From Frankiales bacterium (GTDB lineage Bacteria; Actinomycetota; Actinomycetes; Mycobacteriales; SCTD01): a stretch of DNA of 13,142 bases. The notes below the pieces were generated by a model, which did not search any database, had not been told where the DNA came from, and saw only the letters and a list, made by a program, of their open reading frames with translations. Numbering within the stretch: the first letter of the stretch is position 1; every line of letters begins with the position of its first letter. The position numbers and the translations under genes were made by a program. Shown piece by piece: positions 1-5,650 of the stretch. The DNA lies in assembly GCA_025965735.1 (NCBI GenBank), contig JAOPWK010000084.1, positions 1 through 13,142 on the forward strand, written 5' to 3'.

Positions 1-149
1 ACGGCCTGCCCCTCGCGCAGCAGCCGGGTCCCGCCGCTGTCGGCGACGATCTCGGACACGTGCACGAACAGGTCGGCGCTGCCGTCCTCCGGCGCCAGGA
101 AGCCGAAGCCCCTCTCGGGGTCGAACCAGCGGACTGACCCTTGTGGCAC
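1..149 (-). CDS. Cold-shock domain protein, N-terminal part (cut by left edge)
   Basis: The visible 49 residues read as a cold-shock (CSD/OB-fold) protein that binds single-stranded RNA or DNA and acts as an RNA chaperone in the cytoplasm. It opens VPQGSVRWFDPERGFGFL. RNP1 is the GFGFL segment (residues about 14-18) and RNP2 is DLFVH (about 26-30). Both carry the aromatic residues that stack on bases. The start is GTG at 149-147, supported by a GGAG Shine-Dalgarno 6 bases upstream. After RNP2 the chain reads VSEIVADSGGTRLLREGQAV, which fits the usual loop before the later strands. The 3' end lies outside the window, so total length and any C-terminal extension are unknown. It lies 60 bp downstream of ychF on the same strand. 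Unlike most genes here it has a leader with a Shine-Dalgarno. Family assignment is secure; the subtype is not. Confidence 0.9.
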   Translation of the reverse strand, partial: MPQGSVRWFDPERGFGFLAPEDGSADLFVHVSEIVADSGGTRLLREGQA

Positions 150-155
150 GGGAGG

Positions 156-159
156 CTCC
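156..159 (-). promoter_or_regulatory. Shine-Dalgarno of the cold-shock gene
   Basis: GGAG on the minus strand, 6 bases before the GTG at 149-147. It fixes the start of the cold-shock gene. Directly upstream in the leader is a run of eight C (G at 173-180 on the plus strand). Confidence 0.65.
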
Positions 160-209
160 AAGTCGAGAGATCGGGGGGGGCTCCCATTCTCGCTCAGCAG
201 CCGGGCGGC

Positions 210-1283
210 TCAGACGTTGAAGCGGAACTCCACGACGTCGCCGTCCTGCATCACGTAGTCCTTGCCCTCCATGCGCGCCTTGCCGGCAGCCCGCGCCGCG
301 GCGACCGAGCCCAGCTCGACCAGGTCCTCGTAGGCGATGACCTCGGCCTTGATGAAGCCGCGCTGGAAGTCGGTGTGGATGACGCCGGCCGCCTCGGGTG
401 CCGTCGCGCCCTTCTTGATGGTCCAGGCCCGCGCCTCCTTCGGGCCGGCCGTGAGGTAGGTCTGCAGCCCGAGGGTGGCGAAGCCGATGCGGGCGAGCTG
501 GTGCAGGCCGCTCTCCTCCTGGCCCATCGACTGGAGCAGCTCGAGGGCGTCCTCCTCGCCCATCTCGATGAGTTCCATCTCGACCTTGGCGTCCAGGAAC
601 ACCGCCTCGGCCGGCGCCACCAGCGCCGCCAGCTCGGCGCGCAGCGAGGCATCGGTGAGCTCGTCCTCGTCGAGGTTGAAAACGTAGAGGAAGGGCTTGG
701 CGGTCAGCAGGTGCAGCTCGCGCAGCGGCCCGCGGTCCAGGCCTGCGGCGAAGACGGTCTGCCCGCTGTCGAGCACCTCCTGCGCGCGCCGCACGGCCTC
801 GAGCTGGGGCACGACGTCCTTCTTGATCCGCGCCTCCTTCTCCAGGCGGGGAATCGCCTTCTCGACCGTCTGCAGGTCGGCCAGGATCAGCTCGGTGTTG
901 ATGGTGTCCATGTCGTCCTTGGGCGAGACCCGCCCGTCGACGTGCACCACGTTGTCGTCCTTGAACACCCGGATGACCTGGCAGATCGCGTCGCTGTCAC
1001 GGATGTTCGCGAGGAACTTGTTGCCCAGCCCCTCGCCCTCGCTGGCGCCCTTGACGATGCCCGCGATGTCGACGAAGTCGACCGTCGCGGGGATCGTCTT
1101 CTCGCTCTTGAAGACCTCGGCGAGCTTGGGCAGCCGCGCGTCCGGCACGCCCACGACGCCGACGTTCGGCTCGATCGTGGCGAACGGGTAGTTGGCCGCC
1201 AGCACGTCGTTCTTGGTGAGCGCGTTGAACAGCGTGCTCTTGCCGACGTTGGGCAGGCCGACGATGCCGAGGGAGAGGCTCAC
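210..1283 (-). CDS. ychF: YchF/OLA1-family redox-regulated P-loop ATPase/GTPase
   Basis: A 357-residue protein, the normal family length. YchF is an Obg-related TRAFAC NTPase that binds ribosomes and prefers ATP in characterised members; it is linked to translation and oxidative stress. The N-terminal G domain starts SLSLGIVGLPNVGKSTLF with the G1 P-loop GLPNVGKS at residues 8-15. It continues with the family motif NYPFATIEPN, then DFVDIAGIVKGASEGEGLGN (G3). NLDEDEL occupies the G4 position; YchF lacks a canonical NKxD, which explains the altered base preference. A coiled-coil insertion and a C-terminal TGS-like domain ending KDYVMQDGDVVEFRFNV complete the fold. Start: GTG at 1283-1281. Upstream in-frame codons exist but are antisense to rmuC and unrelated to the family. 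No Shine-Dalgarno is visible; a TACCGT hexamer lies 8 bases upstream, suggesting a leaderless mRNA. It is divergent from rmuC across 54 bp. Confidence 0.97.
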   Translation of the reverse strand: MSLSLGIVGLPNVGKSTLFNALTKNDVLAANYPFATIEPNVGVVGVPDARLPKLAEVFKSEKTIPATVDFVDIAGIVKGASEGEGLGNKFLANIRDSDAICQVIRVFKDDNVVHVDGRVSPKDDMDTINTELILADLQTVEKAIPRLEKEARIKKDVVPQLEAVRRAQEVLDSGQTVFAAGLDRGPLRELHLLTAKPFLYVFNLDEDELTDASLRAELAALVAPAEAVFLDAKVEMELIEMGEEDALELLQSMGQEESGLHQLARIGFATLGLQTYLTAGPKEARAWTIKKGATAPEAAGVIHTDFQRGFIKAEVIAYEDLVELGSVAAARAAGKARMEGKDYVMQDGDVVEFRFNV

Positions 1284-1291
1284 GGCGTACG

Positions 1292-1297
1292 ACGGTA
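1292..1297 (-). promoter_or_regulatory. Putative -10 element of ychF (leaderless)
   Basis: TACCGT on the minus strand ends 8 bases before the GTG start. The spacing is slightly long for a transcript starting exactly at the start codon, so confidence is moderate. No convincing -35 is visible. The same GGTACCGTC context and 8-base spacing recur upstream of the DUF6542 gene. Confidence 0.4.
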
Positions 1298-1324
1298 CCG
1301 GCGCGTTCTGTCGGACCCAGCTGC

Positions 1325-1330
1325 CAAGGT
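1325..1330 (+). promoter_or_regulatory. Putative -10 element of rmuC (leaderless)
   Basis: CAAGGT ends 7 bases before the ATG at 1338. No Shine-Dalgarno lies in those bases. It resembles the TAAGGT and TAGGNT hexamers at other starts in the window. Confidence 0.45.
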
Positions 1331-1337
1331 GCGCCTC

Positions 1338-2456
1338 ATGACGGTCGCCCTCGCCCTCCTGCTCGGTCTTGCTGCAGGCCTTCTCCTCGGCCGCCTGCTG
1401 GCCCGCCGCGACGAGCAGGTGCTGCTCTCCTCCTTCGAGGGCATGGCCTCCCGCGCCCTGCGCGACGAGTCCGACCGGGAGGCGCTCGTCCAGCGCCAGG
1501 CGGTCGAGCACCTCGTCGGGCCGCTGCGCGAGCAGCTGCACCTGGTCGAGTCCCAGCTGCGCGGGCTGGAGGTCGAGCGCGCCCGGGCGCAGGCCGAGCT
1601 GCGCGAGCAGGTGGCAGGGGTCCGGCGTACGAGCGAGCTGCTCGGCAAGGAGACGGCCTCGCTGGTCGACGCGCTGCGGCGCCCGCAGGCGCGCGGCCGC
1701 TGGGGAGAGGTGCAGTTGCGCCGGTGCGTGGAGTACGCCGGGATGGTGGACCGGTGCGACTTCACCGAGCAGGCCTCCTTCCCCGGCGCCGACGGAGCGC
1801 AGCTGAGGCCGGACCTCGTGGTGCGGCTCGCCGGCGGCCGCACGGTCGTGGTGGACGCCAAGGTGACGCTGGCCGCCTACCTCGAGGCCGTGGAGTGCGA
1901 CGACGAGCAGGAGGCAGCCGCGCGCATGGCCGCTCACGCACGGCACCTGCGCGCCCACGTCGACCGGCTGGCCGACAAGGCCTACTGGCAGGCGCTCCCG
2001 GACAGCCCGGAGTTCGTCGTGCTGTTCGTGCCGGGTGAGGCCTTCCTCGCTCCGGCCCTCGAGCACGACCCGTCGCTGCTCGAGCATGCGTACGCCAGGC
2101 GCGTGCACCTGGCGACACCCACGACGCTGGTCTCCCTGCTGCGCACCGTCGCCCACGCATGGCAGCAGGAGCAGCTGACGGAGAACGCCCGCGCGGTGGT
2201 GACGGCGGGCAAGGAGCTGTACGACCGGCTCGGGACGGTGGGCGGGCACGTGGACAAGCTGGGCCGGACGCTCAACAGCGCGGTGACCGACTACAACCGG
2301 ACGGTCGCCTCGCTCGAGCGCAGCCTGCTGCCGAGCGCGCGTCGCATGGCGGACCTGTCCGGGGTGCAGGAGGAGCTGCCGGCGCCGCGGTCGCTGGAGG
2401 CCGTGGCCATGCCGCCGGTCTCGCCCGAGCTCACCTTGCTGGAGCGACCGGCCTAG
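1338..2456 (+). CDS. rmuC: RmuC-family DNA recombination protein
   Basis: A 372-residue RmuC-domain protein. RmuC proteins are membrane-anchored and have a PD-(D/E)xK nuclease-like fold; in E. coli, loss raises recombination at short inverted repeats. Seen here: a single N-terminal membrane anchor (residues 3-18), then a long charged helical/coiled-coil region (about 25-112). The conserved core follows, with RGRWGEVQLRR at 119-129, RPDLVVRL with Asp159, and VVVDAKV with Asp173 and Lys175, the expected nuclease-like residues. Then come WQALPDSPEFVVLFVPGE and the family's ATPTTLVSLLRTVAHAWQQE. The C-terminus is helical. The start is the ATG at 1338, which puts the anchor right at the N-terminus; a longer in-frame reading upstream is only the antisense of ychF. 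Its stop shares the palindrome CTAG with the stop of the convergent 99-residue gene. Confidence 0.95.
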   Translation: MTVALALLLGLAAGLLLGRLLARRDEQVLLSSFEGMASRALRDESDREALVQRQAVEHLVGPLREQLHLVESQLRGLEVERARAQAELREQVAGVRRTSELLGKETASLVDALRRPQARGRWGEVQLRRCVEYAGMVDRCDFTEQASFPGADGAQLRPDLVVRLAGGRTVVVDAKVTLAAYLEAVECDDEQEAAARMAAHARHLRAHVDRLADKAYWQALPDSPEFVVLFVPGEAFLAPALEHDPSLLEHAYARRVHLATPTTLVSLLRTVAHAWQQEQLTENARAVVTAGKELYDRLGTVGGHVDKLGRTLNSAVTDYNRTVASLERSLLPSARRMADLSGVQEELPAPRSLEAVAMPPVSPELTLLERPA

Positions 2457-2752
2457 GGCTGGACGTCGTACGCGGCGCAGAAGTCGACGGCTGCCTTGGC
2501 CACCACGTTGGCGGCGGTGGCGCCTGCGGCGTGGTGGTCGGCCAGCAGGCGGCGGGCGACCTCCGGCGCGTCCAGCTCGTGGATCGCGCGCAGGTGGTCC
2601 CAGGCGTAGACGGCCAGCTCGCGCGCCAGCTCCTCGGGCAGCCCCGGGTCTGCGGTGCGGGCGGTGTTGGCCACCCAGTCCGCGTCGTAGCTGCCCTGCG
2701 GCGGCCCGAACACGCGCTCACCCTCGCCGTAGGACCCGCCGTCACCAGACAC
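2453..2752 (-). CDS. Hypothetical protein, 99 residues, actinobacterial-type
   Basis: I do not recognise a named family. The reading frame has strong G/C at third codon positions and begins MSGDGGSYGEGERVFGPP with the GTG at 2752-2750 read as Met. A short Gly-rich disordered head is followed by about three predicted helices (residues 37-60, 62-75 and 78-95). They contain DADWVANTARTADP (23-36), YAWDHLRAIHEL (49-60) and VDFCAAYDVQP at the end. It is small, soluble and acidic, with no signal peptide or membrane segment. The start is chosen because TAGGGT ends 7 bases upstream, the same geometry as other leaderless starts here; a GTG two codons earlier and an ATG further upstream are less well placed. 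The stop TAG overlaps that of rmuC by three of four bases. It is divergent from the DUF6542 gene. Confidence 0.75.
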   Translation of the reverse strand: MSGDGGSYGEGERVFGPPQGSYDADWVANTARTADPGLPEELARELAVYAWDHLRAIHELDAPEVARRLLADHHAAGATAANVVAKAAVDFCAAYDVQP

Positions 2753-2759
2753 GCGCACG

Positions 2760-2765
2760 ACCCTA
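2760..2765 (-). promoter_or_regulatory. Putative -10 element of the 99-residue gene (leaderless)
   Basis: TAGGGT on the minus strand ends 7 bases before the GTG at 2752. It is identical to the hexamer before glpX. Confidence 0.5.
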
Positions 2766-2794
2766 GGTCCGGGTGCCAGCCGCTGCCACGGGGG

Positions 2795-2800
2795 TACCGT
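2795..2800 (+). promoter_or_regulatory. Putative -10 element of the DUF6542 gene
   Basis: TACCGT ends 8 bases before the GTG at 2809. There is no Shine-Dalgarno. The sequence and spacing match the putative ychF element. Confidence 0.4.
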
Positions 2801-2808
2801 CCGGTCCC

Positions 2809-3234
2809 GTGACCGCACCGGGCCCGACGCAGGGGCACTCGCTGCCCTCGGTCGGTGACCGCCGCGGCCTGACCGCCACCGGGGCGGTCGCGATCGCCCT
2901 GCTGCTCGGTCTTCTCGGCGGCGCCGTCGACGTCGTCACCGGCTCCGGGCTGCGCGAGGTCTTCGCCGTCAGCTTCGTGGCCGGCTGCCTGCTCGCCGCC
3001 CTGCTGGTGCACCGCGAGGACCTCGTCGCGACGGTCGTCATGCCGCCGCTGGTCTACGTCGTGCTCGCCCTGCTCGGCGGCGCGGTCGAGCGGACCATGG
3101 GCTCGGGGTCGTTCCTGACCCAGCAGGCGCTCGAGCTGGCGAACGCGCTCGTGCTCGGTGCGCCGGTGCTCGCCGCCGGCACGCTGGCCGCGCTGGTGGT
3201 GGCGGTCGTGCGCTGGAGCGCCGGCCGCCGCTGA
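2809..3234 (+). CDS. DUF6542-type four-helix membrane protein
   Basis: A 141-residue integral membrane protein of unknown function. A short hydrophilic head ends in GDRRGLTATGAVAIALLL, the recognisable opening of the actinobacterial DUF6542 proteins commonly found beside ispH. Four hydrophobic segments follow at about residues 25-43, 51-67, 75-93 and 115-134, with charged loops between them (HRED at 68-71, VERTMGSG at 93-100). The C-terminus is short and basic (RWSAGRR), suggesting a cytoplasmic tail. I chose the GTG at 2809 because a -10-like hexamer precedes it and an upstream in-frame ATG at 2773 would lie before that hexamer. Its TGA faces the TGA of ispH with one base between, forming the palindrome CTGAGTCAG. 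The DUF name is from memory; the membrane topology is read directly. Confidence 0.82.
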   Translation: MTAPGPTQGHSLPSVGDRRGLTATGAVAIALLLGLLGGAVDVVTGSGLREVFAVSFVAGCLLAALLVHREDLVATVVMPPLVYVVLALLGGAVERTMGSGSFLTQQALELANALVLGAPVLAAGTLAALVVAVVRWSAGRR

Positions 3235-3235
3235 G

Positions 3236-4219
3236 TCAGGACTCGGGGATGCCGGCCGCGCGCAGGTCCCGGCGCAGCTCGGGGGGAAGCGCGAACAGCA
3301 GGTGCTCCTGCGCCGACTCGACCTCCTCGACGTCGCCGTAGCCGCGGGCGGCCAGCCACGCCATGACGTCCTGCACCAGGCTCTCCGGCACCGAGGCGCC
3401 GCTGGTCAGCCCGACCGTGGTCACGCCCTCGAGCCACGCCTCGTCGATCTCGGAGGCGTCGTCGACGAGGTAGGAGGCGCGGGAGCCGGCGTCGAGGGCC
3501 ACCTCGACCAGGCGCACCGAGTTGGAGCTGTTGCGCGAGCCGACGACCAGCAGCAGGTCGGAGGCCTGCGCGATCTCCTTCACCGCTACCTGGCGGTTCT
3601 GCGTGGCGTAGCAGATGTCGGCCGACGGCGGCCCCTGCAGCAGCGGGAACCGCTTGCGCAGCGCGTCGACGGTCACGTTCGTCTCGTCCACCGACAGGGT
3701 GGTCTGCGAGAGGTAGGCCACCTTGCTCGGGTCCCGCACCTCGACCTGCGCGGCCTCCTCGACGCCGTCGACGAGGTGGATGTGCTCGGGCGCCTGGCCG
3801 GTCGTCCCGACGACCTCCTCGTGCCCCTCGTGCCCGATGAGCACGATGTCGAGGTCGTCCTTGGCGAAGCGCTTGGCCTCGAGGTGCACCTTGGTGACCA
3901 GCGGGCAGGTCGCGTCGATCGTCTTGAGCTGACGGGCCCTGGCCTCGGCGTGCACCGTGGGAGCGACGCCGTGCGCGGAGAAGACCACGGTCGCGCCCTC
4001 CGGCACCTCCTCTGTCTCGTCCACGAAGACGGCGCCCTGCGCCTCGAGCGTGCGCACCACGTGGGCGTTGTGCACGATCTGCTTGCGCACGTAGACCGGA
4101 GCGCCGTACGCCTCGAGCGCCTTCTCCACGGTCAGCACAGCGCGGTCGACACCGGCGCAGTACCCCCGCGGCTTGGCCACCAGGACCCGCTTCGACGGGC
4201 GTGCCGCAGTCTCCGTCAT
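3236..4219 (-). CDS. ispH: 4-hydroxy-3-methylbut-2-enyl diphosphate reductase (IspH/LytB)
   Basis: A 327-residue protein catalysing the last step of the MEP isoprenoid pathway: reductive conversion of HMBPP to IPP and DMAPP, using a [4Fe-4S] cluster in the cytoplasm. The three cluster cysteines are clear: Cys21 (KPRGYCAGVDRA), Cys105 (IDATCPLVTK) and Cys203 (DICYATQNRQ). Substrate-site residues are also present: His50 in IVHN, His83 in SAHG, His133 and the catalytic Glu135 in GHEGHEE, the TQNR segment at 206-209, and SRNSSNS for diphosphate binding. The length is normal. The start ATG at 4219-4217 is preferred over an in-frame ATG three codons upstream, because TAGCAT ends 7 bases before it and overlaps the upstream ATG. 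It converges on the DUF6542 gene and diverges from the lipid-droplet-like gene. Confidence 0.97.
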   Translation of the reverse strand: MTETAARPSKRVLVAKPRGYCAGVDRAVLTVEKALEAYGAPVYVRKQIVHNAHVVRTLEAQGAVFVDETEEVPEGATVVFSAHGVAPTVHAEARARQLKTIDATCPLVTKVHLEAKRFAKDDLDIVLIGHEGHEEVVGTTGQAPEHIHLVDGVEEAAQVEVRDPSKVAYLSQTTLSVDETNVTVDALRKRFPLLQGPPSADICYATQNRQVAVKEIAQASDLLLVVGSRNSSNSVRLVEVALDAGSRASYLVDDASEIDEAWLEGVTTVGLTSGASVPESLVQDVMAWLAARGYGDVEEVESAQEHLLFALPPELRRDLRAAGIPES

Positions 4220-4226
4220 GGCTCCC

Positions 4227-4232
4227 ATGCTA
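4227..4232 (-). promoter_or_regulatory. Putative -10 element of ispH (leaderless)
   Basis: TAGCAT on the minus strand, 7 bases before the ATG at 4219. It overlaps the alternative upstream ATG, which argues against that start being used. Confidence 0.5.
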
Positions 4233-4300
4233 CGTCCGCAACGCCCACCCGCCCGGTGATCTTCCTGTCCGGACGTGTACGAGGCAGAGCCGCGGGCAGG

Positions 4301-4318
4301 CAGACGGCGAGCCGTCTG
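4301..4318 (+). repeat. Perfect 8-bp inverted repeat in the leader of the lipid-droplet-like gene
   Basis: CAGACGGC, GA, GCCGTCTG: a perfect inverted repeat centred 36 bases before the ATG at 4346 and 14 bases before its Shine-Dalgarno. As RNA it can form a 7-bp stem with a CGAG tetraloop. As DNA it could be a regulator site. A second, shorter palindrome (GTCCGGAC, 4267-4274) lies upstream. This 126-bp gap holds no gene, and I could not pick a confident promoter for the plus strand. Confidence 0.55.
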
Positions 4319-4332
4319 AACCCTCCCGACCC

Positions 4333-4338
4333 GAAGGA
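4333..4338 (+). promoter_or_regulatory. Shine-Dalgarno of the lipid-droplet-like gene
   Basis: GAAGGA, 7 bases before the ATG at 4346. It decides that start and marks this gene as having a true leader, unlike its neighbours. Confidence 0.6.
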
Positions 4339-4345
4339 CTCGTCC

Positions 4346-5572
4346 ATGCCCAGCCCCGTCTCCCGCCCCGTCGCCGCCGCTCTCGGGCTCGTGCCGACCG
4401 TCCTGGGCGGGGTCCGCCGCCTGCCGGGCAAGGCTGTGCAGCTCCCCGTGTTCGCCGTCAGCCACGCGCTGACCGGCATCGGGGCTGCCCGCCAGGGCTA
4501 CGACGACCTGGCCGAGCGCGGCGAGCGCCTGATCGCGCGGCTGCGCGGCACCTCCTTCGACGAGATCGAGGACCGGGTCGAGGACGCGCTGCAGGGCACC
4601 CCGCTGGCCGGGCCGTACGACCGTGTCGAGGACGCGCTCGAGGACGCCGGCGAGGCCGTCACGAGCATCACCCGCAGCGCCACGACCCGCGCCCGCAAGG
4701 CGACCGGCACCGCCACCCGCACCGTCGGCAACGGCCTGTCCAGCGCAGCGGGCGCGGTCGAGGACGCCGCGCAGGGCGTGGCTGGCACCAGCGACGGCGC
4801 AGGCACGGCCGACCAGGCGGCGGACAAGATGGGCGCCGCGGCCGACACCGGTACGGCGAAGACCCCGGCCAAGGCCAGCAAGCCGAAGCCGAAGAGGGCC
4901 GTCGACCCCGAGGCCGCCGCCAAGGCCGTCGCCGAGGCCGAGCGCCATGTGGCCGAGGCGGCGCAGCGCGCCGAGCAGGCCGCGGCCGAGGCGGCGGAGA
5001 AGGCCGCCGCCGCGGGTGTCGACCCGGCGCAGGTCGAGCGGGCGCGCAAGAACCCCGCGCAGGCGGCGAAGGGCAAGGCCACTCCCAAGGCGACGCAGCC
5101 CGACGACACCCGCGTGGACACCGCGGCCTCCCCCGAGGTCGTGCAGGCGGTCGAGCAGGTCAGCTCCCGCGTCGGCGGCGTGGTGCTCGAGCACGACCAG
5201 CTGCCGCTGCCCGACTACGACCACCTGACGCTCGGGTCGCTGCGCGGACGCATGCGCAGCCTGGACCTGCCGCAGCTCATCCAGATCCGCGACTACGAGA
5301 AGGCGCACGCGGACCGGCTCCCGATCATCACCATGCTCGACAACCGGATCGCGAAGCTGGCCAACGACCCGACTGCCCCGCTGTCCGGCAGCAGCCCTGC
5401 CGAGGCGGCGGACGCGCCCGACAAGCCCACGGCGTCCCGCACCGGCTCGCCCGTGAACCCGACGACGGGTGGCCCGAAGCAGAACCCCACCTCGCAGGGC
5501 GACCCGACCAACCCCGGCCAGCCGCGCGGCTCCGGCTCGGGCAGCACCAACCCGAACAACCCGAACAGCTAG
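4346..5572 (+). CDS. Ala-rich modular protein with lipid-droplet-associated-like N-terminus
   Basis: 408 residues. Residues 7-67 (RPVAAALGLVPTVLGGVRRL, then LPVFAVSHALTG, then DLAERGERLIARLRG) resemble, from memory, the start of actinobacterial lipid-droplet-associated proteins (MLDS/Rv1109c type). Those genes sit at this same place between ispH and xseA. An amphipathic helix pair follows with DRVEDAL repeated at 76-82 and 92-98. Residues 100-285 are low-complexity: Ala/Thr/Gly-rich, a Lys/Pro patch (KASKPKPKR), then an Ala/Glu-rich probable coiled coil. A compact charged segment at 286-341 (LPLPDYDHLTL to NRIAKLAND) looks like a small helical domain. The tail to 408 is disordered and rich in Pro, Gly, Ser and Asn. 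There is no signal peptide. The inferred role is envelope or lipid-body association; this is not shown by any catalytic motif. Transcription ends at a strong hairpin. Confidence 0.72.
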   Translation: MPSPVSRPVAAALGLVPTVLGGVRRLPGKAVQLPVFAVSHALTGIGAARQGYDDLAERGERLIARLRGTSFDEIEDRVEDALQGTPLAGPYDRVEDALEDAGEAVTSITRSATTRARKATGTATRTVGNGLSSAAGAVEDAAQGVAGTSDGAGTADQAADKMGAAADTGTAKTPAKASKPKPKRAVDPEAAAKAVAEAERHVAEAAQRAEQAAAEAAEKAAAAGVDPAQVERARKNPAQAAKGKATPKATQPDDTRVDTAASPEVVQAVEQVSSRVGGVVLEHDQLPLPDYDHLTLGSLRGRMRSLDLPQLIQIRDYEKAHADRLPIITMLDNRIAKLANDPTAPLSGSSPAEAADAPDKPTASRTGSPVNPTTGGPKQNPTSQGDPTNPGQPRGSGSGSTNPNNPNS

Positions 5573-5578
5573 TTCTAA

Positions 5579-5620
5579 CAGCAGAAGGCCGTCCCGCACC
5601 CGCGGGGCGGCCTTCTGCTG
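5579..5620 (+). terminator. Strong hairpin terminator after the lipid-droplet-like gene
   Basis: A 19-bp stem with a 4-base ACCC loop. The outer 13 bp are perfect (CAGCAGAAGGCCG with CGGCCTTCTGCTG) and the inner 6 bp include one G-T pair. It begins 7 bases after the stop codon. No T-run follows, as is common for high-GC actinobacterial terminators. The xseA -10 hexamer lies only 17 bases downstream. Confidence 0.85.
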
Positions 5621-5637
5621 CGAGCAGGCGCCGCGCC

Positions 5638-5643
5638 TAGGCT
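5638..5643 (+). promoter_or_regulatory. Putative -10 element of xseA (leaderless)
   Basis: TAGGCT ends 7 bases before the GTG at 5651, and no Shine-Dalgarno lies between. Any -35 would fall at or beside the 3' arm of the terminator hairpin. Confidence 0.55.
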
Positions 5644-5650
5644 CCCCGGC

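Noticed and set aside
200..212. Hairpin at the ychF end (AGCC-GCCC-GGCT) as a terminator.
   Set aside because: Only 4 bp, with no extension or T-run; it is expected by chance in such GC-rich DNA.
141..1337. A plus-strand open frame extends rmuC upstream through the whole ychF region.
   Set aside because: It is the mirror of ychF coding sequence. RmuC's membrane anchor starts right at 1338, as expected for the family.
1284..2249. A long open minus-strand frame runs into ychF from upstream, apparently giving a protein of nearly 680 residues.
   Set aside because: The added part is antisense to rmuC, is low-complexity Arg/Leu/Gln-rich text with no family features, and the real YchF N-terminus starts at 1283 with the expected sequence and length.
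4226..4228. Alternative ispH start three codons upstream.
   Set aside because: It overlaps the TAGCAT hexamer that sits at the right distance from the 4219 start, and adds nothing conserved.
4220..5599. A long minus-strand frame fuses to the start of ispH.
   Set aside because: It is antisense to the lipid-droplet-like gene and crosses its terminator. IspH begins normally at 4219.
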